DNA of 64,000 nucleotides, from contig NZ_RDBR01000001.1 of the NCBI RefSeq assembly GCF_009663775.1, positions 1 to 64,000 of the forward strand, read 5' to 3'. A program made the position numbers and the translations under genes. This document shows positions 8,985 to 18,605 of the stretch, in pieces. The stretch's first letter is position 1. Each line of letters begins with the position of its first letter. The notes beneath the pieces are model-generated. The model was not told the origin of the DNA, searched no databases, and was given only the letters and a program-made list of their open reading frames with translations. Source of the stretch: Lactobacillus sp. 0.1XD8-4 (GTDB lineage Bacteria > Bacillota > Bacilli > Lactobacillales > Lactobacillaceae).

Positions 8985-10886
8985 GAGATAATTGATTAGT
9001 TCAATTATCGACCTCTCACACCACCGTACGTACGGTTCCGTATACGGTGGTTCGACAACTTAATCACATTGAATTGACTGGAGCGTCTTGGACATATTCA
9101 TAAGTCCGAGTTGTTTCAGTTTTCTATTAGTTAGAGAATAGCTCAAGGTCTTACTGTGTGCAGTTCGTCAGTACCCCTTGCGGGTACTAGCGAAGACATA
9201 TGCATCATGCTGAGACAGCCCCAGCTTCTGTAAATTAGTTACCTTAGTTTTAAACTTCTTCCATTGCTTCCAGATATACTGCCTTATTCGGGCTCTCAAC
9301 CACTTGTCAAGGCGTTGAATAAAGTCAGTTAGTTTCCCAATTGAGTAGTACTGAAGCCACCCACGCATTTTTCGATGAATTTCTTCAAACATTCTTGTCA
9401 GAGATATTCCACGATTACGTTTAGTTAATAACTTCAATGCTTTCCTTACTCGTTGTTGCGATTGCTTAGCTGGACGGGCGTAGGCCCCATTGTGGTCTAC
9501 GCCCAACGAAAAGCCAAGAAACTTCAACCGTAGAGGACTACCGACTTTGGTTTTATCTGGGTACACTTTAACTTTCAAGCGCTTTTCTAGAAAATGGGTA
9601 ATGCTTCGCATTACTCGTTCTCCGGCTCGTTGACTTTTAACATAGATGTTACAATCATCCGCATAGCGCACAAAGTGATGACCACGTCTAGTCAACTCTT
9701 TGTCCAACTCATTTAGATAGATGTTCGCCAGTAGTGGGGACAATGGCCCTCCTTGTGGGGTTCCTTTTTCGCTCTTAGCGAAAAGCCCATGGTCTAAGAC
9801 TCCACTAGTTAGAAACTTACGAATGAGTCTTAGTGTCCATGGGTCCATCAATATATTGTTGGAGATACTTAATCATCAAGTCATGATTAACGTTATCAAA
9901 ATAGGCTTTTAGATCTAAGTCGACAACTCTTCGATAACCTTGATTATAAAGATCTACTACTTTTGCAATAGCGTCATGGGCCCCACGGTGGGGACGAAAG
10001 CCAAAACTATTATCAGAGAAAGCGCGCTCAAAGATAGGCGTAAGAATTTGGGCCACAGCTTGTTGAACCATTCGGTCCACCACCGTTGGTATTCCAAGTC
10101 TTCTTACTCCACCATTAGGCTTCGGAATTTCTACCCGTTTGACTGGAGCTGGTTTATACTTGCCCTCACGCAAACTAGCGATCAGTTCCGTCTTATTTTC
10201 TCTAAGATATGGCAGAAGGTCATTGACTGTCATATTGTCAACGCCTGCTGCTCCTTTATTTCTCTTAACTCGCAAATAAGCCTGATTAAGGTTATTACGA
10301 TCCAAGACTAAGTCTTGGATAGTGACACTCATACCTTTACCTTCACCATAACCGGTACTACGCGCCCTTGTGTACTTTCGGTTTTCCAAATCTATCCTCG
10401 ACAAGCGATCAGCTTGTTGTTCTGTTTTCTGCGATTGTCGCACCTGATTACACCTCCGATATAAGTTACAAGTTATTGTCGTTCAGTCCTTCATCTGATT
10501 ATTCAAACTACTATGACCTCGGCTGACTTCTGGCTTACTCAACACTGCATCACTGCACCGCTTGTTTCTGTGGAAATTAAACTTATTCCTCCTGTCGGAA
10601 ACGTGTAGGCCAGATCTCCCCGGGTAAGGATATTAACTTTCATACCATGTCACCGTTAGCTTTACTAAGAGTAACTTCGAGTAGTATTGGACTTCAGTTT
10701 GGTTTGCAACCTTATCCAGTTACCCTCAGCCTTATAGCTACTTCTTGTTCATCGGTGCAGTATTTTGCCTTAGACTTCCTTCAGATTCCACCTCACAGTG
10801 GACACCCTTGTCCTCAGCTCATGGTTCCAACTACTATGGCCCATAGCGGACTTTCACCGCCTAGCTAATATTCATGCCTAGCGCAC
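8976..10886 (-). mobile_element. Group II intron, probably class C, inserted after the tpx terminator
   Basis: The minus strand from 10,886 starts with the group II consensus GTGCG and reads through a long structured 5' region, an intron-encoded reverse transcriptase, a domain V-like hairpin (9020-9051) and a domain VI-like hairpin (8987-9009), ending ...CTACTCGAT. The first intron base directly follows the T-run of the tpx intrinsic terminator (10,888-10,929), the insertion habit of class C introns. Removing 8976-10,886 joins the lysR frame to TAA and the terminator, giving a clean ancestral sequence; this supports the 3' boundary, which is otherwise inferred. Splicing RNA may still fold, but the protein is broken. 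Confidence 0.8.
9060..10443 (-). pseudogene. Group II intron reverse transcriptase/maturase, broken
   Basis: Begins with GTG at 10,443 (GGAGG ribosome site nine bases upstream) and should run about 460 residues to the TAA at 9060-9062. The RT fingers and palm are recognisable: RRLGIPTVVDRMVQQA, FGFRPHRGAHDA, GTPQGGPLSPLLANIYL and the catalytic YADD, followed by the maturase domain (MFEEIHRKMRGWLQYY). Two lesions: an extra G in the GATGGACCC stretch near 9,850 shifts the frame, and TGA replaces the expected tryptophan of KGYWR at 9168-9170. Without trans-acting help the intron should be immobile. Short C-terminal length and no endonuclease domain fit class C. Confidence 0.88.
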
Positions 10887-10887
10887 T

Positions 10888-10929
10888 AAAAAGGCGCGTG
10901 AACCGCCGGAAATTGGTAGTTCACGCGCC
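10888..10929 (-). terminator. Intrinsic terminator of tpx (and originally of lysR)
   Basis: On the minus strand an 11-bp perfect GC-rich stem (arms 10,893-10,903 and 10,919-10,929) is followed by five T and then at once by the group II intron. The hairpin originally lay between convergent tpx and lysR and probably served both. Confidence 0.85.
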
Positions 10930-10998
10930 ACTAAACGTTAAAAGGCCGGTTGACATTAGCGGCAGCCGGTCTATGTGTTTAATCTGAAATTGCTAAGG

Positions 10999-11499
10999 CT
11001 ACTTCGCCAGTGTTTCCTTCAAGGCCGCCAGTGCCTGGTCATAATCCGGCTCGTCAGTCAGTTCAGCCACGACCTCCCGGTAGACAACCTTCCCCGCTGC
11101 GTCAAGAATCCAGACTGACCGGGCCAGGAAGCCCTCGTCCGGGATCAGTAGCTTGGATTCGTAGCCAAACGACTCTTCACTATCAGAAACGAGTTGCATA
11201 TTCTTAACGCCTTCATCCGCACACCATTTTTGCTGGTCTGCCGTGGTATTGGTCGAAATTGTCAAAAAGTTGACGTCTGGAAACTGGTCCATGGTTGAAT
11301 TAAAGCGCTTGGTCTGGAGACTGCAGACCGGGGTATTAATGTCGGGGACAACGCTCAGCAGGGTCACCTTGCCCAGCAGCTCCTTCATCTTAACCTTGTG
11401 ACCGTCCTTGTCAAAAACCTTGAAATGAGGAAAATCATCGCCAACCGCGGGCGGGTTACCGACCAACTGCCGCTGCTCACCATTGATTGTAATTTCCAT
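10999..11499 (-). CDS. tpx: Thiol peroxidase (Tpx)
   Basis: About 166 residues, atypical 2-Cys peroxiredoxin that reduces hydrogen peroxide and organic peroxides in the cytosol. The peroxidatic cysteine is in PDINTPVCSLQTKRF and the resolving cysteine in QQKWCADEG, the usual Tpx spacing. The ATG at 11,499 (MEITINGEQ) fits family N-termini; another ATG lies three codons upstream but crowds the AAGGAAG ribosome site. It belongs by composition to the GC-rich block and converges on lysR, with its terminator now flanked by the intron. Confidence 0.92.
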   Translation of the reverse strand: MEITINGEQRQLVGNPPAVGDDFPHFKVFDKDGHKVKMKELLGKVTLLSVVPDINTPVCSLQTKRFNSTMDQFPDVNFLTISTNTTADQQKWCADEGVKNMQLVSDSEESFGYESKLLIPDEGFLARSVWILDAAGKVVYREVVAELTDEPDYDQALAALKETLAK

Positions 11500-11508
11500 C
11501 CGTATCAT

Positions 11509-11970
11509 CTTCCTTTCTCAATCGAATTATGTTCAGTATAACAAACTTCGCCTAGAAAGCAGTAACGAATTAAAAAAACTGGATAATTTCCTCTCATCAG
11601 AAATTATTCAGTCCATATAAATTAGTGCCAACTAGAAGATCCGACTTCATCCTTATACCATTGCAAGGAGTACTCCAAATTAGTTATGAATTTAATGCGT
11701 TAAATTCTTGTATTGATCATTTAACTGACTTGCGTCATCAGTCTTTAATTCTTACCAGTACATAGCTCATCATATCCAATAACCTTACATCGCTATTGAA
11801 AAATTTCGAAGTTATATAAAACTATCTTCCATTCCTAATAGTAAAAGCACCCGGTTTTCACACTGGATGCTTTCTTATGGCAAATATGTTATTTTCGATG
11901 AGTTAGTCGAGTTTTAACACTACCAAAAGACGGTTATATCGCAATTCCAACTCTAAGTAACATTGTAATC
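11509..11970. other. Intergenic region, no gene recognised
   Basis: About 460 AT-rich bases between tpx and guaA, marking the right edge of the GC-rich block. Every frame is interrupted by stops. A short minus-strand phrase LEYSLQWYKDEVGSSSW near 11,640-11,690 hints at a decayed gene but is too short to name. A terminator-like hairpin for guaA lies at 11,845-11,872. Confidence 0.5.
11845..11872 (-). terminator. Probable guaA terminator
   Basis: On the minus strand AAGCATCCAG/CCGGGTGCTT forms a stem with one G-U pair and one mismatch, followed by TTTT. It lies about 100 bases downstream of the guaA stop. Confidence 0.55.
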
Positions 11971-13524
11971 CTACTCATATTCAATCGTCGAAGGCGGCTT
12001 ACTCGTGACATCGTAAAGAATGCGATTAACGTGATCGACTTCATTAACGATTCGAACTGAAATCTTTTGCAGAATATCCCATGGAATCTTAGCAAAATCA
12101 GCTGTCATCCCATCAATTGAAGTAACGGCCCGGATAGCAACTGCATAGTCATATGTCCGTCCATCACCCATGACACCAACTGAACGAATACCTGGCAAGA
12201 CAGTAAAGTATTGCCAGATTTCTTCATCAAGACCAGCTTTCTTGATTTCTTCACGCAGGATTGCATCACTTTCACGAACAATCTCAAGCTTTTCAGGGGT
12301 AATTTCGCCAATAACTCGAATTCCAAGACCTGGACCGGGGAATGGTTGCCGCCATACTAATTCATGCGGAATACCAAGTTTTTCACCTAACTCACGCGTC
12401 TCGTCCTTAAATAGCTTCCGTAATGGTTCAATGAGCTTAAAGCCGAGCTTCTTTGGCAAACCACCAACATTATGGTGAGACTTAATCGTCTGGGCGGTAT
12501 CTGTTCCAGATTCAATTACGTCCGTATAGAGCGTACCTTGTGCTAAGAAGTCCGCATCCTTAATCTTCTTTGCTTCTTCGTTAAAGACTTCGATAAATTC
12601 CTTACCAATAATCTTTCGCTTTTGTTCTGGATCAGTAACGCCTTCAAGCTTACCTAAGAACCGATCTGCTGCATCAACTTTAATGATATTAACGCCAAGG
12701 TCGCGGCTCAAAGCATCCATCACTTGGTCAGCTTCGTTCTTACGCAACAATCCGTGGTCAACAAAGATACAAGTAAGTTGATCACCAATTGCTTTATGAA
12801 TCAAAACAGCGGTAACACTGGAGTCAACACCGCCAGAAAGACCCAAGATCACCTTCTTGTCGCCGACTTCTTGACGGATTTCATCAATTTGCATATCAAT
12901 AAAGTCATCCATTGTCCAGTTTGCTTTAGCGCCACAAACATCAAAAGCAAAGCGGCGTAAAATATCTAACCCATATTCGGAATTACGAACTTCAGGGTGA
13001 AATTGAACACCATAGAACTTACGGTCATTATCAGCAATCGATGCAATCGGACAGTTTTTACTAGTAGCAGTAACTTCAAAACCAGCTGGGGCTTGCGTTA
13101 CTAAATCACCATGACTCATCCATACATATTGCTTCTTTGGCAAACCTTTGAATAATACAGCCTCGTCATCAAGTACTTCAATATCTGCTCGTCCGTATTC
13201 AGAGTTATCAGCTTTTTCAACTTTTCCGCCAAGGTCGTATGACATTAATTGCATTCCATAACAAATACCTAAGATTGGGATACCAAGCTTAAAGATTTCT
13301 GGATCGACCTTGAATGCGTTTGGATCATAAACACTGTTAGGTCCACCTGAGAAGATGATCCCCTTAGGATTAATCTCTTTGATCTCGTCCGCAGTCAACT
13401 TATGAGAAAGCAATTCGGAATAAATACCGAAATCACGAAGCCGACGAGTAATCAATTGATTGTATTGGCTACCAAAATCCAAGACAATGATCTTATCAAA
13501 CGCATCTAAATTGATGTTTGCCAC
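11971..13524 (-). CDS. guaA: GMP synthase (glutamine-hydrolysing)
   Basis: 517 residues, the family's standard length. GuaA aminates XMP to GMP with glutamine and ATP. The N-terminal class I glutamine amidotransferase domain has the nucleophile GICYGMQ and the His/Glu pair FHPEV; the ATP pyrophosphatase domain has the P-loop LSGGVDSSV, and the C-terminal dimerisation domain ends in the conserved KPPSTIEYE. The GTG at 13,524 is chosen because AAGGAAG sits seven bases upstream and the -10/-35 promoter lies just before it; an in-frame codon at 13,593 falls within the -35 box and cannot be the start. No purine riboswitch is visible upstream. Confidence 0.97.
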   Translation of the reverse strand: MANINLDAFDKIIVLDFGSQYNQLITRRLRDFGIYSELLSHKLTADEIKEINPKGIIFSGGPNSVYDPNAFKVDPEIFKLGIPILGICYGMQLMSYDLGGKVEKADNSEYGRADIEVLDDEAVLFKGLPKKQYVWMSHGDLVTQAPAGFEVTATSKNCPIASIADNDRKFYGVQFHPEVRNSEYGLDILRRFAFDVCGAKANWTMDDFIDMQIDEIRQEVGDKKVILGLSGGVDSSVTAVLIHKAIGDQLTCIFVDHGLLRKNEADQVMDALSRDLGVNIIKVDAADRFLGKLEGVTDPEQKRKIIGKEFIEVFNEEAKKIKDADFLAQGTLYTDVIESGTDTAQTIKSHHNVGGLPKKLGFKLIEPLRKLFKDETRELGEKLGIPHELVWRQPFPGPGLGIRVIGEITPEKLEIVRESDAILREEIKKAGLDEEIWQYFTVLPGIRSVGVMGDGRTYDYAVAIRAVTSIDGMTADFAKIPWDILQKISVRIVNEVDHVNRILYDVTSKPPSTIEYE

Positions 13525-13564
13525 AATGACACTTCCTTTGTTCAAATTTTTATTCTTAAAGGCT

Positions 13565-13593
13565 AGTTTACAGGCTGAGTATTGCATGGTCAA
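13565..13593 (-). promoter_or_regulatory. guaA promoter
   Basis: On the minus strand TTGACC, 17 bases, TAAACT: a good sigma-A promoter whose -10 lies about 40 bases before the GTG start of guaA. Confidence 0.75.
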
Positions 13594-13614
13594 TGATTAT
13601 TTAATATTCCATAA

Positions 13615-13650
13615 CAAAAAAGACGGGAGCATATTTTCTCACGCCTTTTT
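13615..13650 (-). terminator. Terminator between the small ORF region and guaA
   Basis: AAAAAGGCGTGAG/CTCCCGTCTTTTTT on the minus strand forms a stem with a G-U pair and one mismatch and ends in a T-run. It would end transcription of the small minus-strand ORFs before the guaA promoter. Confidence 0.6.
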
Positions 13651-13681
13651 CGTTAGATGGAATTTTATTGAGGATATTTAA

Positions 13682-13771
13682 TTAGTGTTCTAAGTCAATA
13701 TTTAATAGACGTAATTCTTCATCAACCGCTTGTGCTTCAAGTGTTTTAGTATCTTTATCAGTTCTTATCAT
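13682..13771 (-). CDS. 29-residue ORF, possibly an antitoxin remnant
   Basis: ATG at 13,771 with a GGAGG ribosome site nine bases upstream, ending TAA at 13,682. The peptide starts MIRTDKDTKTLEAQAVDEEL and continues RLLNIDLEH. The pattern (beta strand, charged helix, then LRLLNI) loosely recalls the start of RelB/DinJ-type antitoxins cut short, but similarity at this length is weak. It is followed by a terminator, so it may be a real transcription unit. Function not assigned. Confidence 0.35.
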   Translation of the reverse strand: MIRTDKDTKTLEAQAVDEELRLLNIDLEH

Positions 13772-13793
13772 TTCGCCAGCCTCCTCATCTCAT

Positions 13794-13991
13794 TTAATCT
13801 GTATCCTTCTTAAGTGGTCTGTCAGTAATTGTCAATAAAAATGAGTCATAAATATTATGTGCAACCGTTTCGAACCTTGATATATTAGGATTAAAAAGGT
13901 TCATTTTTTTACTTTTACTAAGAGCTTTAACTAAATTTTCTAGTGCAGGATTTGTAATCCATTCCAAATTCAGTTGATTTGAATGCGCTTT
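13794..13991 (-). pseudogene. Open fragment of about 65 codons without a clear start
   Basis: A minus-strand frame open between stops at 13,992-13,994 and 13,794-13,796 and directly upstream of the 29-residue ORF. It reads LEWITNPALENLVKALSKSKK and, after a methionine, FNPNISRFETVAHNIYDSFLL, ending RPLKKDTD. There is no ATG with a ribosome site at its upstream end. Composition looks coding, so this is probably the C-terminal remnant of a lost gene. Family not recognised. Confidence 0.3.
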
Positions 13992-14037
13992 CTACATTTG
14001 ATAAGATTTAGTTAGCTATTTTTACTTGAGGTGCAAT

Positions 14038-15228
14038 ATGTTTACTCGGACAAAATATCTTAACCAACTAATAAACAACATGGACCAGCCAACAATTAAG
14101 ATCCTCGTTGGGGTTCGTCGGTGTGGTAAAACGACTATTCTTGACCAGTTCCGAGCAACTCTTCGGCGACAAGAAATATTCCCAAGCCAAATTCAGGTGA
14201 TCAACTTTGAATATCTCCTAGAAAATGAATTATGCAATCCAGAATATCTTTTACAATTTATCCTTGACCGGCTTAGTAAACACCAGATGAATTATATTTT
14301 TCTCGATGAAGTTGAAGTGGTTCCCCAGTTTGCCCGCGTTGTAAATGCCCTAAATTCACTCTCCAATACTGATATCTATATTACAAGTTCCAACAAAACT
14401 ATTCTGGAAAAAGAAAATCTTCAGCAAATGACTCCCTACATCATCATCCCCGTTTTCCCTTGCAGCTTCCGTGAATACATAAAAAGGAACCAACAAGAAG
14501 CTGATTCCCAAACGTTATATCAATATTTAAATGAGGGTGGTTTCCCCTATACTCACGAAATTCACGGTCCAATCAACCTCCGTAATTATGTGAATGGGAT
14601 CATCAACACGATTATCATTACCGATTTCACTCAGCAAGCGACTCTTTGTAATCCAGGACTGACTAAACAACTCGCGCATCACCTAGCTCATCATGCTGGG
14701 ACCACACAAAATATCTCCCAGATTGTCGATAGTCTTAAACGTCACCACATCACTACTTCCAATAAGACGGTTGATTTTTATTTACAGTTCTTACAGACGT
14801 CCTTTATCTTTTACCCATGCAAAGAATATGATTTTTCCCGTCGCCACGTCAAAAGTACCAATATTCGTTATTATCCGGTAGATCCTAGTATTCGGCAAGC
14901 TCTTACGCTGAAAAAGAATGTCCTTTCTCAACGAATCCTTGAAAATATTGTCTTTATTGACTTATTGAGCCAAGACTACCAAGTATATAGTGGCCGTATC
15001 AAAGATAATGAGATTACCTTTGTCGCAATCAAAAATGATATTTTTACCTGTATTCAAATTGCTTATTCGCTTGCTGATGATGGCGCCTATCGTCGGGCGA
15101 TCAGCGGATTACGGCAACTTTCCTCAAAATATAAAAAGCTTTTAATTACAGTAAAACCAGCGCTCAATTACGCTGGCTTAGATCCTGATATTGAAATTAT
15201 TGACTTGTATAGTTGGCTAACCAATTAA
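14038..15228 (+). CDS. AAA-type ATPase with C-terminal DUF4143-like domain
   Basis: 396 residues. The N-terminal AAA_14 domain has the P-loop GVRRCGKTT (about residue 26) and a Walker [11 protein letters not shown]; the C-terminal half (residues about 200-390) resembles the DUF4143 domain often fused to it, with [16 protein letters not shown] and a nuclease-like end ([13 protein letters not shown]). The role of these ATPases is unknown. The ATG at 14,038 is preferred over an upstream TTG because GAGGTG lies five bases before it. It converges on coaA with overlapping stop codons. No partner gene beside it. Confidence 0.85.
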   Translation: MFTRTKYLNQLINNMDQPTIKILVGVRRCGKTTILDQFRATLRRQEIFPSQIQVINFEYLLENELCNPEYLLQFILDRLSKHQMNYIFLDEVEVVPQFARVVNALNSLSNTDIYITSSNKTILEKENLQQMTPYIIIPVFPCSFREYIKRNQQEADSQTLYQYLNEGGFPYTHEIHGPINLRNYVNGIINTIIITDFTQQATLCNPGLTKQLAHHLAHHAGTTQNISQIVDSLKRHHITTSNKTVDFYLQFLQTSFIFYPCKEYDFSRRHVKSTNIRYYPVDPSIRQALTLKKNVLSQRILENIVFIDLLSQDYQVYSGRIKDNEITFVAIKNDIFTCIQIAYSLADDGAYRRAISGLRQLSSKYKKLLITVKPALNYAGLDPDIEIIDLYSWLTN

Positions 15229-16148
15229 CCCCGTCGCAAGTAAAGCTTATCCACGACGTGGCCAGTGGTTTTGTGTAAAATTACGTCAGCACGACTCTTA
15301 GTTGGCAGGATAAACTCCCGTAAATTAGGAAGGTCGACACGTTGCCAAACATCTTTTGCCATTTTAAATGCTTCTTGACGGTCCCCCTTCGAATAAGGAT
15401 AGTAATAGTTTGATGGGTCAGTAAAGGCTGTCTCTAACAGCATCCCAAATCGTTGAAGATACCAATGCTCAATCAAGCCCGGCTCTGCGTCAACGTACAA
15501 TGACCAATCGAAGTAATCACTGACATACAGTTGTTGGTTACTTGGCAATTGCAACGTGTTAATCCCTTCTACAATCAATATGTCTGGGCGATTAATTACC
15601 AAGGGCTTATCCATTTGAACATCATAAACCTGATGCGAGTATGTAGGTGCCTTAACAACTGGTTCTCCTGCTTTGACATCATTCAGAAACTTAAGAAGTC
15701 TTTCCATATCATATGATTCGGGAAAACCTTTTCGATCCATGATTCCCCGCCGTTTTAATTCTGCATTAGGATATAAGAACCCATCCGTTGTCATTAATTC
15801 TACCCGCTTATCAGGCAACATCTTATTTAGTAAGATACTAATCAGCCGAGCGATGGTGCTCTTCCCAACCGCAACCGAACCTGCAATTCCAATAATATAT
15901 GGAATGCGAATCGTGGAACGCTGTAAAAAGTTTGCCTTTTGCATCTGCCATTCCAAAAAGTTCTGGTAGCGCAGTTGAATTAATTTTATTAATGGCAAAT
16001 ATACATCCTGCACATCCTCAATTGAAATTCGGTCATTCAACGATTTAATTTCATCCAAGTTTCCTTGGGTTAACCGCACTGAATCAGTTGGAAAAAAGCC
16101 GTGCCATGTTTGCCGATCAAATTGTTCGTAGTTCATCCATTCATCCAT
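15225..16148 (-). CDS. coaA: Pantothenate kinase type I (CoaA)
   Basis: 307 residues, normal length. CoaA phosphorylates pantothenate, the first and rate-limiting step of coenzyme A synthesis. It shows the P-loop GSVAVGKST (about residue 93), the TTDGFLYPN segment, KGFPESYD and the substrate-binding [24 protein letters not shown] lies nine bases before the ATG. Its stop overlaps the stop of the convergent AAA ATPase by four bases. Transcribed alone; a cre-like site lies upstream. Confidence 0.96.
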   Translation of the reverse strand: MDEWMNYEQFDRQTWHGFFPTDSVRLTQGNLDEIKSLNDRISIEDVQDVYLPLIKLIQLRYQNFLEWQMQKANFLQRSTIRIPYIIGIAGSVAVGKSTIARLISILLNKMLPDKRVELMTTDGFLYPNAELKRRGIMDRKGFPESYDMERLLKFLNDVKAGEPVVKAPTYSHQVYDVQMDKPLVINRPDILIVEGINTLQLPSNQQLYVSDYFDWSLYVDAEPGLIEHWYLQRFGMLLETAFTDPSNYYYPYSKGDRQEAFKMAKDVWQRVDLPNLREFILPTKSRADVILHKTTGHVVDKLYLRRG

Positions 16149-16177
16149 TATGCAAAATCCTTTATTTCACCCGTTAA

Positions 16178-16191
16178 TGAAAACGGTTACT
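16178..16191. promoter_or_regulatory. cre-like site upstream of coaA
   Basis: TGAAAACGGTTACT matches the CcpA operator consensus except at the last base. It lies 30 bases before the coaA start. Candidate only; a 14-base degenerate motif occurs by chance. Confidence 0.3.
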
Positions 16192-16294
16192 CACGTTTAA
16201 TAGTAACATATTATAAACATAATTAAAGCTCAATCTAGCTTGTGAACACCTAAACATTTTACCAGATAATTAGCGCAACGCAACTGTTTGAAAT

Positions 16295-16333
16295 AAAAAT
16301 GGAGACTAGTACTATTACTGGCCTCCATTTTCT
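16295..16333 (-). terminator. ltaS terminator
   Basis: The stem AAAATGGAG/CTCCATTTT with flanking A/T runs lies immediately after the ltaS stop on the minus strand; it can also act for nothing on the plus strand because no plus gene ends here. Confidence 0.7.
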
Positions 16334-16338
16334 TCTTA

Positions 16339-18435
16339 TTATGGTTTAGGGAAGGTTAATTTCGGATAATCCTTTAACTCAGGTGCATCGGTTGTGTAAT
16401 CATCGAAGGTACTCTGGTTATTATTTTCCGACTTCAAACTTGTCTTCTGTTTCTTTTGTTGCTTCTGTAAATTCTTCAAGCTCTTCTTAAGGTTATAAGT
16501 ATATTGTTTTTTATCAACTTTCTTAAATCCTGGTAGTTTGTAGAAACGAAGCAAGTCACCATTCACGACTTTATCTGATAATCCAAGATCAGTTGTAACA
16601 TATTTTTGAATCTTGCCAATTTCTTTGCGTTGAGCCGCGGTTTGGTGAGTAATTTGCTTACCATTCTTAGTGTAATAGTAATCACCATTATACTTAGTGT
16701 ATTTAGGCGTTACCCAATCACCATTTCTAAACGGTACGATTTGCTTATTTTCAGGAGAAAGTAAGTCTTGTCCGAATTGAATGTAATTCTTAGAGCTAAT
16801 TCCTAACAAGTCCTCAAGAGTAGGTAAGACATCAATTTCACCACCATAAGTATGATTAATCCCGCCTTTTAGGCCAGGCATATTAATCATAAATGGTACT
16901 TTTTGGAACATTGCTAGATCATAATTAGTTACTTTCTTCTTACCTAAGATTTGCGCAATGGCTGGTTGGTGGTTGTTAGAGATCCCATAGTGGTCACCAT
17001 AAAGAACTAACACACTATTTTGCCGTAACCCAGTCTTGTCAAGATAATTAAGAAATTCGCCAAGTGATTCATCTAAGTAGCGTGCAGTCTGAATATAAGG
17101 GTCGACCGTGTCATCGCCAGTCTTCCACGCTTCGATATCCTTATTCTTTTTATCAAGGATATATGGATAGTGGTTAGTAACTGTGATGATCTTTGCATAG
17201 AATGGTTGTGGAAGTTGCTCAATATAGTGAGCTGATTCTTTCATGAAGATCTTGTCCTTCATCCCATATCCAGCATCATAGTCCTTAGTCTTTGGATAAT
17301 ATTCTTTACTAAAGAAGTATTGGTAACCAAAAGACTTATAAGCATTATCACGGTTCCAGAAACTAGGAACATCCCCGTGGAATGATGCCGTAGTATAGCC
17401 TAGTTTTTGATGAAGAAGCGCTGGTGCAGACTGGAAGGTATTAGTCGTCCCATCAGTAACCATCGCTGATCCTTCCGGAAGACCAAATAGCGAGTTTTCG
17501 AGCATTGTTTCAGCATCCGCCGTCTTTCCCTGACCAACTTGGTGGAAGAAGTTATCAAATGCCAACGTATTATCTGCATGGTACAACTTATTCAGGTTTG
17601 GCATTACTTCTTGACCATCTTGCTTATAGTCGATCATGAACTGCTGGAGACTTTCAAGGTGAATGATAAAAATATTCTTTCCTTTAGCCTTACCATAATA
17701 TTCAACATTTGGCGCAGCATAATTACTATGGATGAAATGCAAAACCGGCTTTAATTCGTCACGATTAGCACGCGCTTTTACTACACTATTATTAGTCGTC
17801 TTAACTCCATCATAAACTGTATATGCTTCGAGCCCTAGATACTTAACAATATAGTTATTATCAAAAGTTCGCGTAAGTAATTGTGAACGATCACTTTCTG
17901 CCATTCCTAAGTTAACTCCAAATAGCACAAAGCCAAGGGCAGTAATCGTCATCGCATATCTAACTTTAAAGCGCCGCATATCAACACGGACAAAGTGGAA
18001 AAGTAAGATGAGTGCTAAAATTACAACATCCAGGTAAACCAAAAAGTCTTCGGGACGTAATATTCCCATTAAACTTTTACCAAGATTATTTGAAGCCGCT
18101 CCAGACCCCTTTATTACGTTAAAGGTAATGAAATCTGAAAATTCTCGATAGTACAAAATATTTGCAAAAAGCCATGTCGATAATGCCGCATTAATTATCA
18201 GCATCATCCAGTAAGATAATCGACCACGGAAATACAATGCAATTCCTAAAAATACAAGGGCACTTGGAATCGTATTAAATGCTAAAAGAAAATGCTGCAT
18301 GCTCCCCTTAACACCTAAGTTAAATTCATTTTGATAAGCCCAATAGCTCTTTAAACAAAATAAGAGTACAACAAGCAGAAAAAAACCGAGCTTGGTATTC
18401 AAGACACGGCGGAGCTTCTGCAACGCTGTTTTCAT
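16339..18435 (-). CDS. ltaS: Lipoteichoic acid synthase family protein (LtaS-type)
   Basis: 698 residues from the ATG at 18,435, which has a GGAGG ribosome site. Five N-terminal membrane segments (about residues 15-190) precede an extracellular sulfatase-like domain. The catalytic threonine is in VGQGKTADAE; metal ligands are visible in IIHLESLQ, SFHGD and LYGDHYG. LtaS polymerises glycerol phosphate from phosphatidylglycerol onto a lipid anchor outside the membrane. A lysine/glutamine-rich tail follows the domain. Lactobacilli often carry paralogues, so it could be a primase-like or secondary enzyme. Confidence 0.9.
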   Translation of the reverse strand: MKTALQKLRRVLNTKLGFFLLVVLLFCLKSYWAYQNEFNLGVKGSMQHFLLAFNTIPSALVFLGIALYFRGRLSYWMMLIINAALSTWLFANILYYREFSDFITFNVIKGSGAASNNLGKSLMGILRPEDFLVYLDVVILALILLFHFVRVDMRRFKVRYAMTITALGFVLFGVNLGMAESDRSQLLTRTFDNNYIVKYLGLEAYTVYDGVKTTNNSVVKARANRDELKPVLHFIHSNYAAPNVEYYGKAKGKNIFIIHLESLQQFMIDYKQDGQEVMPNLNKLYHADNTLAFDNFFHQVGQGKTADAETMLENSLFGLPEGSAMVTDGTTNTFQSAPALLHQKLGYTTASFHGDVPSFWNRDNAYKSFGYQYFFSKEYYPKTKDYDAGYGMKDKIFMKESAHYIEQLPQPFYAKIITVTNHYPYILDKKNKDIEAWKTGDDTVDPYIQTARYLDESLGEFLNYLDKTGLRQNSVLVLYGDHYGISNNHQPAIAQILGKKKVTNYDLAMFQKVPFMINMPGLKGGINHTYGGEIDVLPTLEDLLGISSKNYIQFGQDLLSPENKQIVPFRNGDWVTPKYTKYNGDYYYTKNGKQITHQTAAQRKEIGKIQKYVTTDLGLSDKVVNGDLLRFYKLPGFKKVDKKQYTYNLKKSLKNLQKQQKKQKTSLKSENNNQSTFDDYTTDAPELKDYPKLTFPKP

Positions 18436-18562
18436 AGTCGTTCCTCCATAAAAAAATATCATTATTAACAATAATACACTAATGAGACGACCGCAACATT
18501 ACAATATTATTTTTCCAAAAAGTTTAAAAAGATATCATGTTTTCATCTTATTAACCATTTTT

Positions 18563-18576
18563 AGAAATCGCTTTCA
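18563..18576. promoter_or_regulatory. cre-like site before the DMT permease
   Basis: AGAAATCGCTTTCA fits the CcpA cre consensus at nearly all positions and lies about 40 bases upstream of the permease start, in the expected promoter area. Candidate only. Confidence 0.4.
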
Positions 18577-18605
18577 CGTGTTAAGATTGGGTACTATTAA
18601 TATGT

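Noticed and set aside
11971-13593. Longer guaA start at 13,593
   Set aside because: The codon lies in the -35 box of the promoter and would add residues not seen in the family.
13525-13680. Purine riboswitch before guaA
   Set aside because: A normal promoter lies only about 40 bases before the GTG start, leaving no space for an aptamer; the hairpin further up is a terminator of the previous unit.
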